From Halichondria panicea (Eukaryota; Porifera; Demospongiae; Suberitida; Halichondriidae), in NCBI RefSeq assembly GCF_963675165.1, contig NC_087392.1, positions 124,001 through 188,000 of the forward strand: a stretch of 64,000 nucleotides of DNA, in the 5' to 3' direction. Both the position numbers and the translations under genes were made by a program. This document shows positions 21,346 to 31,077 of this stretch, in pieces. Every line of letters begins with the position of its first letter. Positions within the stretch are counted from its first letter, which is position 1. The notes below the pieces were generated by a model. That model did no database searches. It was given only the letters and a program-made list of their open reading frames with translations, and was not told the origin of the DNA.

Positions 21346-22622
21346 TCAGCCTACAACAATAGAGTCAATACTGAACTGAAGACGACTGCAAGTAACTAGC
21401 TCTTTAAGTTCAACAAATTGTGGTAGGCCTTGACCAAACTCGTTCATAGTCCCGCTAGTCACTTGCTTAGTAGTAGATACTTGTGTCGTGAACTCCAGTT
21501 GTTTCTGGAAAGTCTTTTTTGGGCCCACAATCAGACTAACGTGTACAGTTCCTTTAAAGGCCCATGAAAGCATTTCATCATTATCACCACGCATGATATG
21601 TACAAATACAGAGAGATGTGTAGTAGCACCTTGCCAGTACCATTAGGATACACACAGAGGCACAGCTTGTATCCATCAGGGTGAGATAGGAAGGAATGAC
21701 TGAACCAACGATCTTTAGACACGTAGCATTGAAACTCTGGCATATACACGACCACTGGGAGAGTAGAGACTTGTTGTTGTTGAGATTTCAGATCACTAAT
21801 CTCTCGGCCTTGATTCTTGATAGTTGCTTGAAGTAACACGATTTGTTCATCTCTTTTGGCCAGCTCTGTCATGAAGGCACTAGCAACTAATGACAAATGG
21901 CGGGAGACTTCTTGTTGGCCGTGACTAGCTGCATCCTTTCGATAGCTCATATTCAAACAGCTGGCAAATTTGTACTGACAAGCAACACTTTGCAATGGAC
22001 AGGAGTTCAAGTGCTTCTTCACATTTTTCCGCATAATATTAGCTCTGCACTTGTTTGGACAAGGAACTTTCAATGCTGGACACATTGTACGATGACTTCC
22101 TGTTATAGTTTGCCAAGCATCTACTTCACCACAGGCTTTACATGCGAACGGTCGTCTTGGACATCTTGTTAGGTGGTCGGGAGTGTTAACTCGAAGAATA
22201 TTCTGATTGCAATGAGGACAAAGAACTCTACCAAAGTTACACTCTGCACTGAGATGGTTCTCAACATGCTTCAGCTGTCCGGACCAACTGCAACCTTTGC
22301 CTTTATTCTGGCAGTGCATCTTCAGCTCCCCTACTTCTCGACGTAGACTCTTGTTCAACATTGACGTAAACCTCTTATCTTGGCAGATAGGGCAAGGTTT
22401 ATTCCTTGTCTTGATTGGGTGAATACAATTTGCACAAAAGTGATTTCCACAGCAGCTTGTTAGGTGGGGATCACGAAGTACAGACAAGCATATGCTGCAT
22501 TTGAGGTTTTCAGAAGGCTCTGCTAGGAACTGGTAGTCATGACCCCCTGTGGAGGACACTATGGAGTTGCTTGAGCTTGAATCTACAGTGTACTCAGACC
22601 AGTTGGAATCTTGCGACGACAT
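21346..22622 (-). CDS. Intronless TRAF-like protein (RING, TRAF zinc fingers, MATH) with a frameshift
   Basis: Starting MSSQDSNWSEYTVDSSSSNS, the frame encodes a RING (CSICLSVLRDP, CCGNHFCANC, CPIC), several TRAF-type zinc fingers (CPHCNQNILRVNTPDHLTRC; CPNKCRANIMRKNVKKHLNSC), a short coiled coil and a MATH/TRAF-C domain (FSHSFLSHPDGYKLCLCVYP). At about 21628-21630 the MATH domain jumps frame: upstream ends NGTGK, and the expected continuation THLSVFVHIMRGDNDEMLSW lies in another frame, needing one extra base. Unshifted, the protein would lose the second half of MATH after a 36-residue nonsense tail. No intron interrupts the gene although its neighbours are intron-rich. TRAF proteins are receptor adaptors and E3 ligases in NF-kappaB/JNK signalling. 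It may be a retrocopy now decaying, or the base may be a sequence error. Confidence 0.8.
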
Positions 22623-22823
22623 GGTGAACTCTTTCTGTATAATTCAGTATAATTAGTACATCAGTGTTTACATGGCAGTTCATGAATTCTTTCAAGTGCA
22701 GGGAAAGTGGGAGGGGCACAGGTTGTGAGTGGGTAACATTCACGTGACTTTACAGTACACCAAGTAAAGGAACTACTTCTTCTAGCTATCTCACTACCTG
22801 TGCTTGTGTGGAGGTGTGGACAG
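22623..22823. promoter_or_regulatory. Head-to-head promoter region, TRAF-like / AP-1 gamma
   Basis: Only 201 bp separate the diverging start codons, so regulatory sequence must be shared or very compact. A CACGTGA E-box is present at 22741. No TATA box is obvious. Confidence 0.45.
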
Positions 22824-24371
22824 ATGCCTGCTAATCTGAAAGTGCGTGATTTGATACGTGCCATCCGCGCCTGCAAGACAGCTCAGGACGAGAGAGACTT
22901 GGTCAATAAGGAGTGTGCCTCTATTAGAACCTCCTTCAAGGGTGAAGACAGTGATGCCAGGGCCAGAGATGTGGCTAAACTCCTCTATATACACATGATG
23001 GGATATCCCTCACACTTTGGGCAGGTACGAAGCGCCCCAAACACACACCACATACCGGACATTCTATATAAATGTATCATTGTATGTTTGTGCTCAGATG
23101 GAGTGTATAAAGCTGATAGCGTCTCCACGGTTCTCTGACAAGAGGGTAGGGTATCTGGGGGCCATGCTGCTACTGGACGAGAGGCAAGATGTGCACCTGC
23201 TCATAACCAACTCCATGAAGAAGTAAGCTATTGGTGTGAGTGAGTGTACAGAGGCTTACTGCCCACACACACACACACAGTGACATGCATCACCAGGTCC
23301 AGTACGTTGTAGGGCTCTCTCTGTGCGTGCTTGGAAGGTGAGTACTGAGAGTAGCTTCCTGCCCCTCACCATACATCCTTATAGCCTTATATAGCATTCG
23401 TCATAGTCCTTAATGGTTCATATGTCTTGCTCTGTGTGTGCAGTATCTGCTCTGAGGGAATGAGCCGGGACTTGTCAGGGGAGGTGGAGAAATTGCTCAA
23501 ATCCTCAAACCCCTACATCGTCAGAAAGGTTTGTAATGCAGTCATAACTCACTCGTAGTGTTTTGTAACTATAGCGTTAAGGTTAGGTTGTTGTGTATAG
23601 GCCGTTTATGTAATAGCAGAGCTAATTGTATATTATCAGAGTTCTGATGGTCCAAATTCAATGATTTTATGATTTTCTGAAAGCTTAGAAGGAGCTCTAT
23701 CAGATGGTATGCTCAAATCCCAAATTTGAAACGGACCATAATTTCCCATTTTCGGAAAAATACCATAGCCCATGGTATTTTGTCAAAAACAGGCCAAAAA
23801 TAGACTTTTGATTTTAACACATTATCTGAAAGGCCTCTCTCTAAGCTTTCAGAAAAACATATAATTAGGTTACTGGACCAGTGGAACAAAGGCTATGGCC
23901 GTTCAAAGATGCTCTATTGACTCTATTAAATAGTGTATGCTGTATGCCTAATAATGGATTATGGTATGTTATGATGATGCCCCGCCCCCCAGGCTGCGTT
24001 GTGTGCTGCCCGCATTGTCAACAAGGTGCCTGATCTAATGGAGGTCTATGTGCCCACCACCCGACAGCTGCTCAATGAGAAGAACCATGGCGTCCTCATA
24101 ACAGGAGTCTGTCTTGTCACAGAGATGTGCTCCGTCAATCCTGACTCTCTTACTCACTTCAGGAGGGTGGGTCTCTTAGCAACCATAGCCACGTACAGTT
24201 ACTGTTAGGATGTACTGAACATGTGGTAGGGTCAAATTGATGTGATGGGATTTTGGGATTTTTTCCCGTACAGTTTGTCCCAAATCTTGTGAGAATTTTG
24301 AAGAATCTGATAATGTCAGGTTACTCTCCTGAGCACGATATCCATGGAGTGTGCGACCCCTTCCTTCAGGT

Positions 24372-24461
<90 letters not shown>

Positions 24462-27400
24462 CACTGTTGACTGTACACAACTCTGAGTTACAATCTTCTA
24501 ATTTCCAATCTAAAATTTGTGTTCTAAAGTTTGGGAAATGTTTTATAATCTGACCTCTTCCTCTCACTACCTTCAGATCCGAATCCTTCGTCTGCTGCGG
24601 CTCTTGGGTAGAGGAGACATGGACTCCAGTGAAGCAATGAATGACATACTCGCACAGGTGGGTGTGGCCACATGTACATGTATTATTGGCTAGGCTAGTG
24701 TTGATATTATGCCTCAGGGCGTTATACGTTAATAAAAGCTGTTTGTGTGTGGGATAATTGACCAATATTGACCCCACCCCCTCATAGGTGGCTACCAATA
24801 CCGACTCTAATAAGAATGTTGGTCATGCCATCTTGTATGAGACTGTGCTCACCATCATGGAGATCAAGAGTGAGAGTGGCCTCAGAGTGCTCGCAGTCAA
24901 CATACTCGGCAGGTTCCTCTCAAGCACTGACAAGAACGTCAGGTGAGCCCCGGGGAAGTTGTATCATGTATAAGCCCCGGGGAAGCTGTATCATGTATAA
25001 GCCCAGGGGAGCTCTATCATGTATAAGCCCGTGGAGTGTAATGTCCACGTGCTGTGTGTACGTGTGTGTATCCCCCATACATCACTATCTCCACTTGTAG
25101 GTACGTGGCTCTGAACACACTACTCAAGACGGTGGCTGTGGACTACAACGCTGTACAGAGGCACAGGACCACCATCTTAGACTGTCTCAAAGAGAACGAT
25201 ATCTCCATTCGTCGAAGAGCCTTAGAGCTCTCGTTTGCACTTATTAGTGAGAATAACATCCGCTCTGTGATGAAGGAGTTGCTGGCTTTCCTGGACACGT
25301 GTGAGACAGAGTTCAAGTCCTTCATTGCCTCCAAAGTGCTCAGCGCAGCAGAGAGGTGTGAGCATTTAGTAGTGCTAATAGCTTTAATGGGTATTCGAAA
25401 AGCATTACATCAATAGTGTTTGAATAGTATTACATTTCCTGTGATTGTCGGTCAAAGCATTGATAATCATTTTGAGCTTACAACCATGTAGGCTAGAATC
25501 AAGTTGGGGCACCCAACTTACCCTTTTTAGGATCTGTCTTTACTCAGATCTGCACTAGAATTATTCAGAATCATAACGCTAAATTTAATTTCCCCTTTCA
25601 GTTTGGCCCTGATACGATAATTATATGAATATCTGGCTATCTAATTGTGGCTTTACAATTGCTCTCCACAGACACTCCCCCAGCAAGCAGTGGCACATGG
25701 ACACCATCCTCACCATTCTTATCAAGGTACACTAGCTGGTACATGAAGATGGCTGCTACGCAGAACTTAACCTACTGTAACCCTCCCTACAGTGTACCAT
25801 GTATATAACCTACTGTAACCCTCCCTCCCTACAGTGTACCATGTACCGTATAGCGCGAAATTTTCGAGGCACTTATATTTCGTGGATTGGCCTCTAAAAA
25901 CCATTTCGTTGCACAATGTTCGCGGAATAGCTGCTTACCGGAAGCCACGCCTTTAAATCTTTGCATGATAGCAGGTAATTCTAATTAAAGAACACTTTTT
26001 GTGGACTTAATTTTCGTGTAGAATTCTAACCCACGAAATCCGCGAAAATTAAGCCCCTCGAAAATTTCGCGCTATACGGTATATAACCTACTGTAACCCT
26101 CCCTCCCTACAGTGTACCATGTATATAACCTACTGTAACCCTCCCTCCCTACAGTGTACCATGTATATAACCTACTGTAACCCTCCCTCCCTACAGTGTA
26201 CCATGTATATAACCTACTGTAACCCTCCCTCCCTACAGTGTACCATGTATATAACCTACTGTAACCCTCCCTCCCTACAGTGTACCATGTATATAACCTA
26301 CTGTAACCCTCCCTCCCTACAGTGTACCATGTATATAACCTACTGTAACCCTCCCTCCCTACAGTGTACCATGTATGTAACCTACTCTAACCCTCCCCCC
26401 TACAGTGTACCATGTATATAACCTACTGTAACCCTCCCCCCTACAGTGTACCATGTATATAACCTACTGTAACCCTCCCTCCCTACAGTGTACCATGTAT
26501 ATAACCTACTGTAACCCTCCCTCCCTACAGTGTACCATGTATATAACCTACTGTAACCCTCCCTACAGTGTACCATGTATATAACCTACTGTAACCCTCC
26601 CTCCCTACAGTGTACCATGTATATAACCTACTGTAACCCTCCCTCCCTACAGTGTACCATGTATATAACCTACTGTAACCCTCCCTCCCTACAGTGTACC
26701 ATGTATATAACCTACTGTAACCCTCCCTCCCTACAGTGTACCATGTATATAACCTACTGTAACCCTCCCTCCCTACAGTGTACCATGTATATAACCTACT
26801 GTAACCCTCCCCCCTACAGACTGGAGAGTATATACGAGATGACCTGGTGTCCACCATCATAGCCATTGTGTCAGACAGTGCAGACATTCATGTGTACATA
26901 GTACAGCGCCTGTTCACAGCTCTGAGAGAGGACATCAGTCAACAGCCACTCACTCAGGTGGCACTCTGGTCACTAGGGGAATATGGAGACCTCATCATCA
27001 CTGGTCAGATTGAGGGGGCGGAACCTCTGAACGTGAGTACTACATGTAGCTATTGTTAGAAATGCATTATTTGGTTGTTGTTTTGCCTTGCAAGTGTTAT
27101 TCTAGTAGGGTCAATTTTTCTGCTGATTTGGCTCATTTGCAAATGGTTTTCACCAGCAAAATATTCTAGTAATACGATAAACGCCCTTGGTGGCATGTAG
27201 AATGGTGTTTGTTAACTAGTGCCCCCCCCCATGTTAACTAGTGCCCCCCCCGTTAACTAGTGCCCCCCCCCGTTAACTAGTGCCCCCCCCCCCATGTTAA
27301 CTAGTGCCCCCCCCCATGTTAACTAGTGCCCCCCCCCATGTTAACTAGTGCCCCCCCATGTTAACTAGTGCCCCCCCATGTTAACTAGTGCCCCCCCCCC

Positions 27401-27712
27401 GTGTTTGTTAACTAGTGCCCCCCCCCATGTCTGCAGGTGAATGAGGACGAGGTTCTGGACATAGTGGAGCAAGTGTTACAGAGCCCCCAGTCAAGTCAGT
27501 CCACACGAGAGTATGCCATCAACGCTGTCATGAAGCTCAGTACTCGCTTCTCTGTCAGTCTGCCTCGTATCAAGGCCATCGTGAGTCGCTACACGGACCA
27601 TCTGGACATGGAGCTACAGCAGAGAGCTGTCGAGTACTCGGCCATATTTGGGAAACACGATCAAATGAGGTGTGTGGATAGTTTGGCAATGTTCTCCTGT
27701 TAGTGGTACCAC

Positions 27713-27784
<72 letters not shown>

Positions 27785-28903
27785 CGTGTGTATGTGTGTG
27801 TGCATGTGTGCGTGCGTGCTGTGTGTGTGTGTGCGTGTGTATGTGTGTGTGCATGTGTGCGTGTGTGCGTGCGTGTTGTGTGTGTGTGTGTGTGTGTGTC
27901 ACATGTCATACGCCCCCTCATATCATTTGTAGCTGGTAAAGGTAGTTAGTTATAGACACTTCATATTTGTACAATGTACTGACAGTACATACTCATGTAT
28001 TATTACCTCACTAGGACTGGTCTGCTGGAGCGTATGCCAGTCATGAGCACCAAGGCTAGCTCCACGGCTGAGAATGCTGAGCTGCAGATTGGAGAGGGGG
28101 TGGGAGAACAGGAGACACAGCCACAGATCACCATGCCAACGGTTCGTCATCACAGAACATGTTCAGCAATGCTGTGGTTATAATTATGACATGTAACTCT
28201 CACAGTAATTATAGTGTTTATAGTGTATGTCCATTCTGCAGGGTCAGCAGTCTGAGTTGTTGGATCTGCTGGGAGGGGACTCTATTGCCCCTCCCACCAC
28301 CTCTCAGGCCCTGCCCACTTCATCAGGTGGTGGTGCTCTCATGGACCTCCTGGGTCTGGATGTGGGACCAAGTGTTCCTCCTCCCTCATCCTCGGCTGGG
28401 CTGCTGGACCTACTGGGAGGTGCTCCTACCTCTGCCCCACCCCCTGCTCCCTTAGGTACTACTATGCTAACTATCAGTCATGTGCTCAGAAGTTTCAAAG
28501 TGTTGGCCTATTTTCAATCCACAATTTTGTAGTAAACTACCTGCTTTATATAGGCACAGTGTTTTGTACACACACACACACACACACAATAAGAGTAGTA
28601 TGTTCTATCTCCCAATCATGTCCATTGTTCCCTGTCAGGTGACATACCCAATATGACAGCATTTGAGAAGAATGGACTGAGGGTGGTGTTCACGTTCCAG
28701 CGTAGTCTCGACCCCACCACTCCAGCCGTGGTTGCCATCATCCTCAACGCTACTAACTCCACACCCACACCCTTGACTGACTTTGTCTTCCAGTGCGCTG
28801 TGCCAAAGGTCAGTCGGTGGTTGTGTGTACATTGATTAGTACATGTACATCGTGTCCAGTGTAATAGCATGTGTGCATGGCCTATGTTGACAGTGTCCCC
28901 CCC

Positions 28904-28972
<69 letters not shown>

Positions 28973-29220
28973 GTTCCAGCTTCAAATGCAGTCTCCCAGT
29001 GGCAACGTCCTGACCCCTAATTCCTCCAACACTGTCACACAGGTCATCACTATCAACAACCCGGAGAAAGTGAGCCTAACACTGTAGCTCTATAGCATCT
29101 CTTACCCCGCCCCCCCAGACCCCGCTGAGGATGCGAGTGAGGATCACATACTCCATCAACGGGAGCCCAGTGCTGGAGCAGGGAGAGCTCAACAACTTCC
29201 CAGAACAGCTGTTACTATAG
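22824..29220 (+). CDS. AP1G1: AP-1 complex subunit gamma (gamma-adaptin)
   Basis: Seventeen exons join in frame to 813 residues (human about 822). Exon limits: 22824-23024, 23098-23222, 23281-23337, 23444-23528, 23993-24166, 24274-24369, 24577-24657, 24788-24942, 25101-25355, 25672-25726, 26820-27032, 27437-27669, 28015-28141, 28242-28455, 28639-28808, 28971-29069, 29119-29220. The trunk is nearly invariant ([56 protein letters not shown]). The hinge carries LLDLLGG clathrin-box-like motifs three times, and the C-terminal ear ends [11 protein letters not shown]. Gamma-adaptin is a large subunit of the AP-1 clathrin adaptor at the trans-Golgi network and endosomes. Introns hold microsatellites, two minisatellites, a foldback repeat and a MITE. 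Convergent with the T-box gene. Confidence 0.97.
23638..23912. repeat. Foldback repeat, subfamily 1, in AP1G1 intron 4
   Basis: Very similar to the copy at 6568-6852 over its full length, including CTGAAAGCTTAGAAGGAGCT and AACACATTATCTGAAAGG. The interior pairs CCATAGCCCATGG. It fills most of the intron 23529-23992. Confidence 0.8.
24371..24472. repeat. (CA)n microsatellite at the AP1G1 exon 6 donor
   Basis: About 100 bp of nearly pure CA begins at the splice donor CAG|GTGACACACA after 24369. Such runs can form Z-DNA and often vary in length. Confidence 0.95.
24953..25032. repeat. Short minisatellite in AP1G1 intron 8
   Basis: Three imperfect units of about 27 bp (CCCCGGGGAAGTTGTATCAT plus GTATAAG) follow the exon 8 donor directly. 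Confidence 0.85.
25768..26819. repeat. 42-bp minisatellite made of reiterated 3' splice-site units, AP1G1 intron 10
   Basis: About 20 units of TGTACCATGTATATAACC, then TACTGTAAC and CCTCCCTCCCTACAG, run in tandem, mostly 42 bp long. The last unit ends exactly at the functional acceptor of exon 11 (26819), so the array multiplies the intron's own branch-point-like TACTGTAAC, pyrimidine tract and AG. A MITE interrupts the array at 25846-26079. A few units are 1-4 bases shorter. Confidence 0.95.
25846..26079. mobile_element. TA-flanked MITE inserted in the 42-bp array
   Basis: The left end CCGTATAGCGCGAAATTTTC is the reverse complement of the right end, with TIRs of about 24 bp. TA flanks both sides, and removing the element restores the array sequence CATGTATATAACC. 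The interior is non-coding and holds further CGAAA/TTTCG palindromes. Confidence 0.9.
27214..27427. repeat. Poly-C minisatellite in AP1G1 intron 11
   Basis: About ten units of GTTAACTAGTG followed by 7-10 C and usually CAT lie in tandem just before exon 12. Unit length varies because of the C run, so this is a likely hypervariable site. Confidence 0.92.
27714..27898. repeat. (GT)n microsatellite in AP1G1 intron 12
   Basis: A pure GT tract of about 65 bp is followed by a degenerating portion with GC and AT interruptions. It starts about 45 bases after the exon 12 donor. Confidence 0.95.
28905..28969. repeat. (CA)n microsatellite ending at the AP1G1 exon 16 acceptor
   Basis: A run of C followed by about 30 CA repeats ends in ACACACACAG, which is the 3' splice site of exon 16. 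Confidence 0.95.
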
Positions 29221-29510
29221 GAACTGGCTCTACCTAGTTCGTGTTTTGTTTTTAAAGCAGCCAATTGAGAGATTTTGTATTACGTTGTCTTATTAATAAT
29301 TATAGATCACTTGTCTTAGGAATATTTGACTGAAATGTTTTCTTCAATAATAATTATGTATTGTCATGTTCAACTTTGTTCAATGTATATAATTATTGTG
29401 TCTTCTTATACATTATGTAGTCATGTAATATCTAATAACATGTAAACGCTGGGGGATGAACAGACAATGCACCTGTGACATAAATAATGACTTGACTGAA
29501 TGTACATGTA

Positions 29511-30756
29511 TTAACTCTGGTAGGGCGGAGCTGGTACTGGGGAGAATGTGTCATAATAGTCCGGGTAGGGGGGAGGGTAGTGACCGTCACTATAGTAATA
29601 CGGTGGGAAGTGAGGGGCCTGATGCATGTACCAGGACGATGGTGGTGGTGGTACAGCCTCGGCCTCTACTGGGAGGGGGGCACCTTGGGCCTTTACTGGG
29701 CTTGCTTCAGTGGAGCTGGAGGGTCTGCATGAGGAGGAGTGTGATGGAGTAACAGAGCAACTACTCACACATTAGCTAATGTTCTTATTCACATAATACA
29801 ATATGGCTATCATGGGTACAATGTCACCCACCCTGCAGACGACGATGGCTTGTCTGGGTTGGGCAGGAAAGCTTTAGCAAAAGGATTATGCTTGATCTTC
29901 ATCTGAGTAATCTACAAACACAAATTTAATACAAACAACAGTAGAGTTGTCATCACCTACCAAGTCGTTCTGGTAGGCTGTAACTGCTATAAACTGTGTC
30001 TCGGGTAACTCGTGCTCATATATCTCCAGTGAAGGTGTTGCGTCAGTGCAGCTGGCTTCTGTCTGAGTGTGCCCTTGCTGTGGACACACCTTCACCAGGT
30101 ATGCTACAGGCTGGTAGCGATGCAAAGACGACAATTTCACCTGCAAAAACGTACATTTTTAGTGTAACGAAATGTTGTCATATTTTGTCCTCACCTTGCC
30201 TCCGTCATTGTCCTTGTTTGATAGTTTCAGCTTTGAGAACCCGACTGGACTTTGCTTCATCCATCCTTCCCCAGAGGCCGGGGGGAGCGTGTAGATACAG
30301 CCGTCTGTTGGCCCGGCCTCACAAGTCACCCCTCTAATCACCGGCTCACTACCTGTCCACTCTCCATTGAGGAACCGCCAGCGACAGCTGTCCTTGACTC
30401 GGAGTGCAAGGAGGAGATGGTACGTTGCCAGAGGGTCTAAATCTTCAAGACTCAACTGGATGAGCGGAAACATCCTCCTGCAAGGATAGTGATAGTCTTA
30501 CACATGAATAAAAATATCAGCAGCAGGGGATTATGTTAATAATTATGCAGATGTACAGACTGCTATCTCACCTGCCTGCCTTGGTGATAATCATTTCATT
30601 GGTATGCTGATGGAACTCTTTCCAGAGCTCCAAGTTGTCTAGCTGCAGTGAGTGTTGCTTTTCTGGGCATGTGCGAGTTGTCTGCTCAGCCAGAGCTGTG
30701 TCTAGCTGCACTAGACTGACTTCACCTTGTTGCAGAGCCTCCTGGAAACACTCCAT
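29511..30756 (-). CDS. T-box transcription factor
   Basis: Five exons (30756-30572, 30477-30195, 30140-29961, 29911-29832, 29760-29511) give 325 residues. The T-box starts near LELWKEFHQHTNEMIITKAG, continues RRMFPLIQLSLEDLDPLATY, RWRFLNGEWTGSEP, SPVGFSKLKLSNK and SSLHRYQPVAYLVKV, and closes with the canonical ETQFIAVTAYQND and ITQMKIKHNPFAKAF. The centre has an insertion relative to bilaterian T-boxes (CEAGPTDGCIYTLPP) and the PETQF segment is preceded by a longer loop. The short C-terminus is Ser/Pro/Tyr-rich (HFPPYYYSDGHYPPPYPDYY). T-box proteins bind T-half-site DNA and act in axial and tissue patterning. I cannot assign it to a subfamily; Brachyury-specific residues are not obvious. It is convergent with AP1G1 and tandem to intersectin. 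Confidence 0.93.
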
Positions 30757-31077
30757 ACTGTAGCAGCTAGCTATAATTAGTTCACTCCAAAGCTAGATAG
30801 TTCAGCAAGCTATAGAAAGCACACATCTTCTTTGCACAATCATATTCTCCATATTAGTCTAGCTGGCTCCTCCACTGTTATTCTTGTCATTTATAATTAT
30901 GAATAATAAGGTCATGTATTTATTAGGTACATGCAACATGTTGAGAATGCTAATGAATATAGAATATACACACACATAACTATCAATGTAATACACACAG
31001 AAAAAACATTGTTAAAAGATTTGATTTTGTGTAAAAGTGTCTTGTCTACCTATAAGTATTTTGAGTGTTACAAAAGC
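30757..31077. other. T-box / intersectin spacer
   Basis: About 320 bp, AT-rich, holding the T-box promoter and the intersectin 3' UTR. GAATATAGAATATACACACA and an AATAATAAG stretch are visible. No exon is supported. Confidence 0.3.

Noticed and set aside
26119-26887. Long open frames on both strands over the 42-bp repeat ([12 protein letters not shown] and [14 protein letters not shown] repeats)
   Set aside because: They arise because the repeat unit is divisible by three and stop-free. The region is an AP1G1 intron and has no other coding sign.
27214-27427. CRISPR-like array from regularly spaced repeats
   Set aside because: The unit is a direct minisatellite without unique spacers, in an animal intron.
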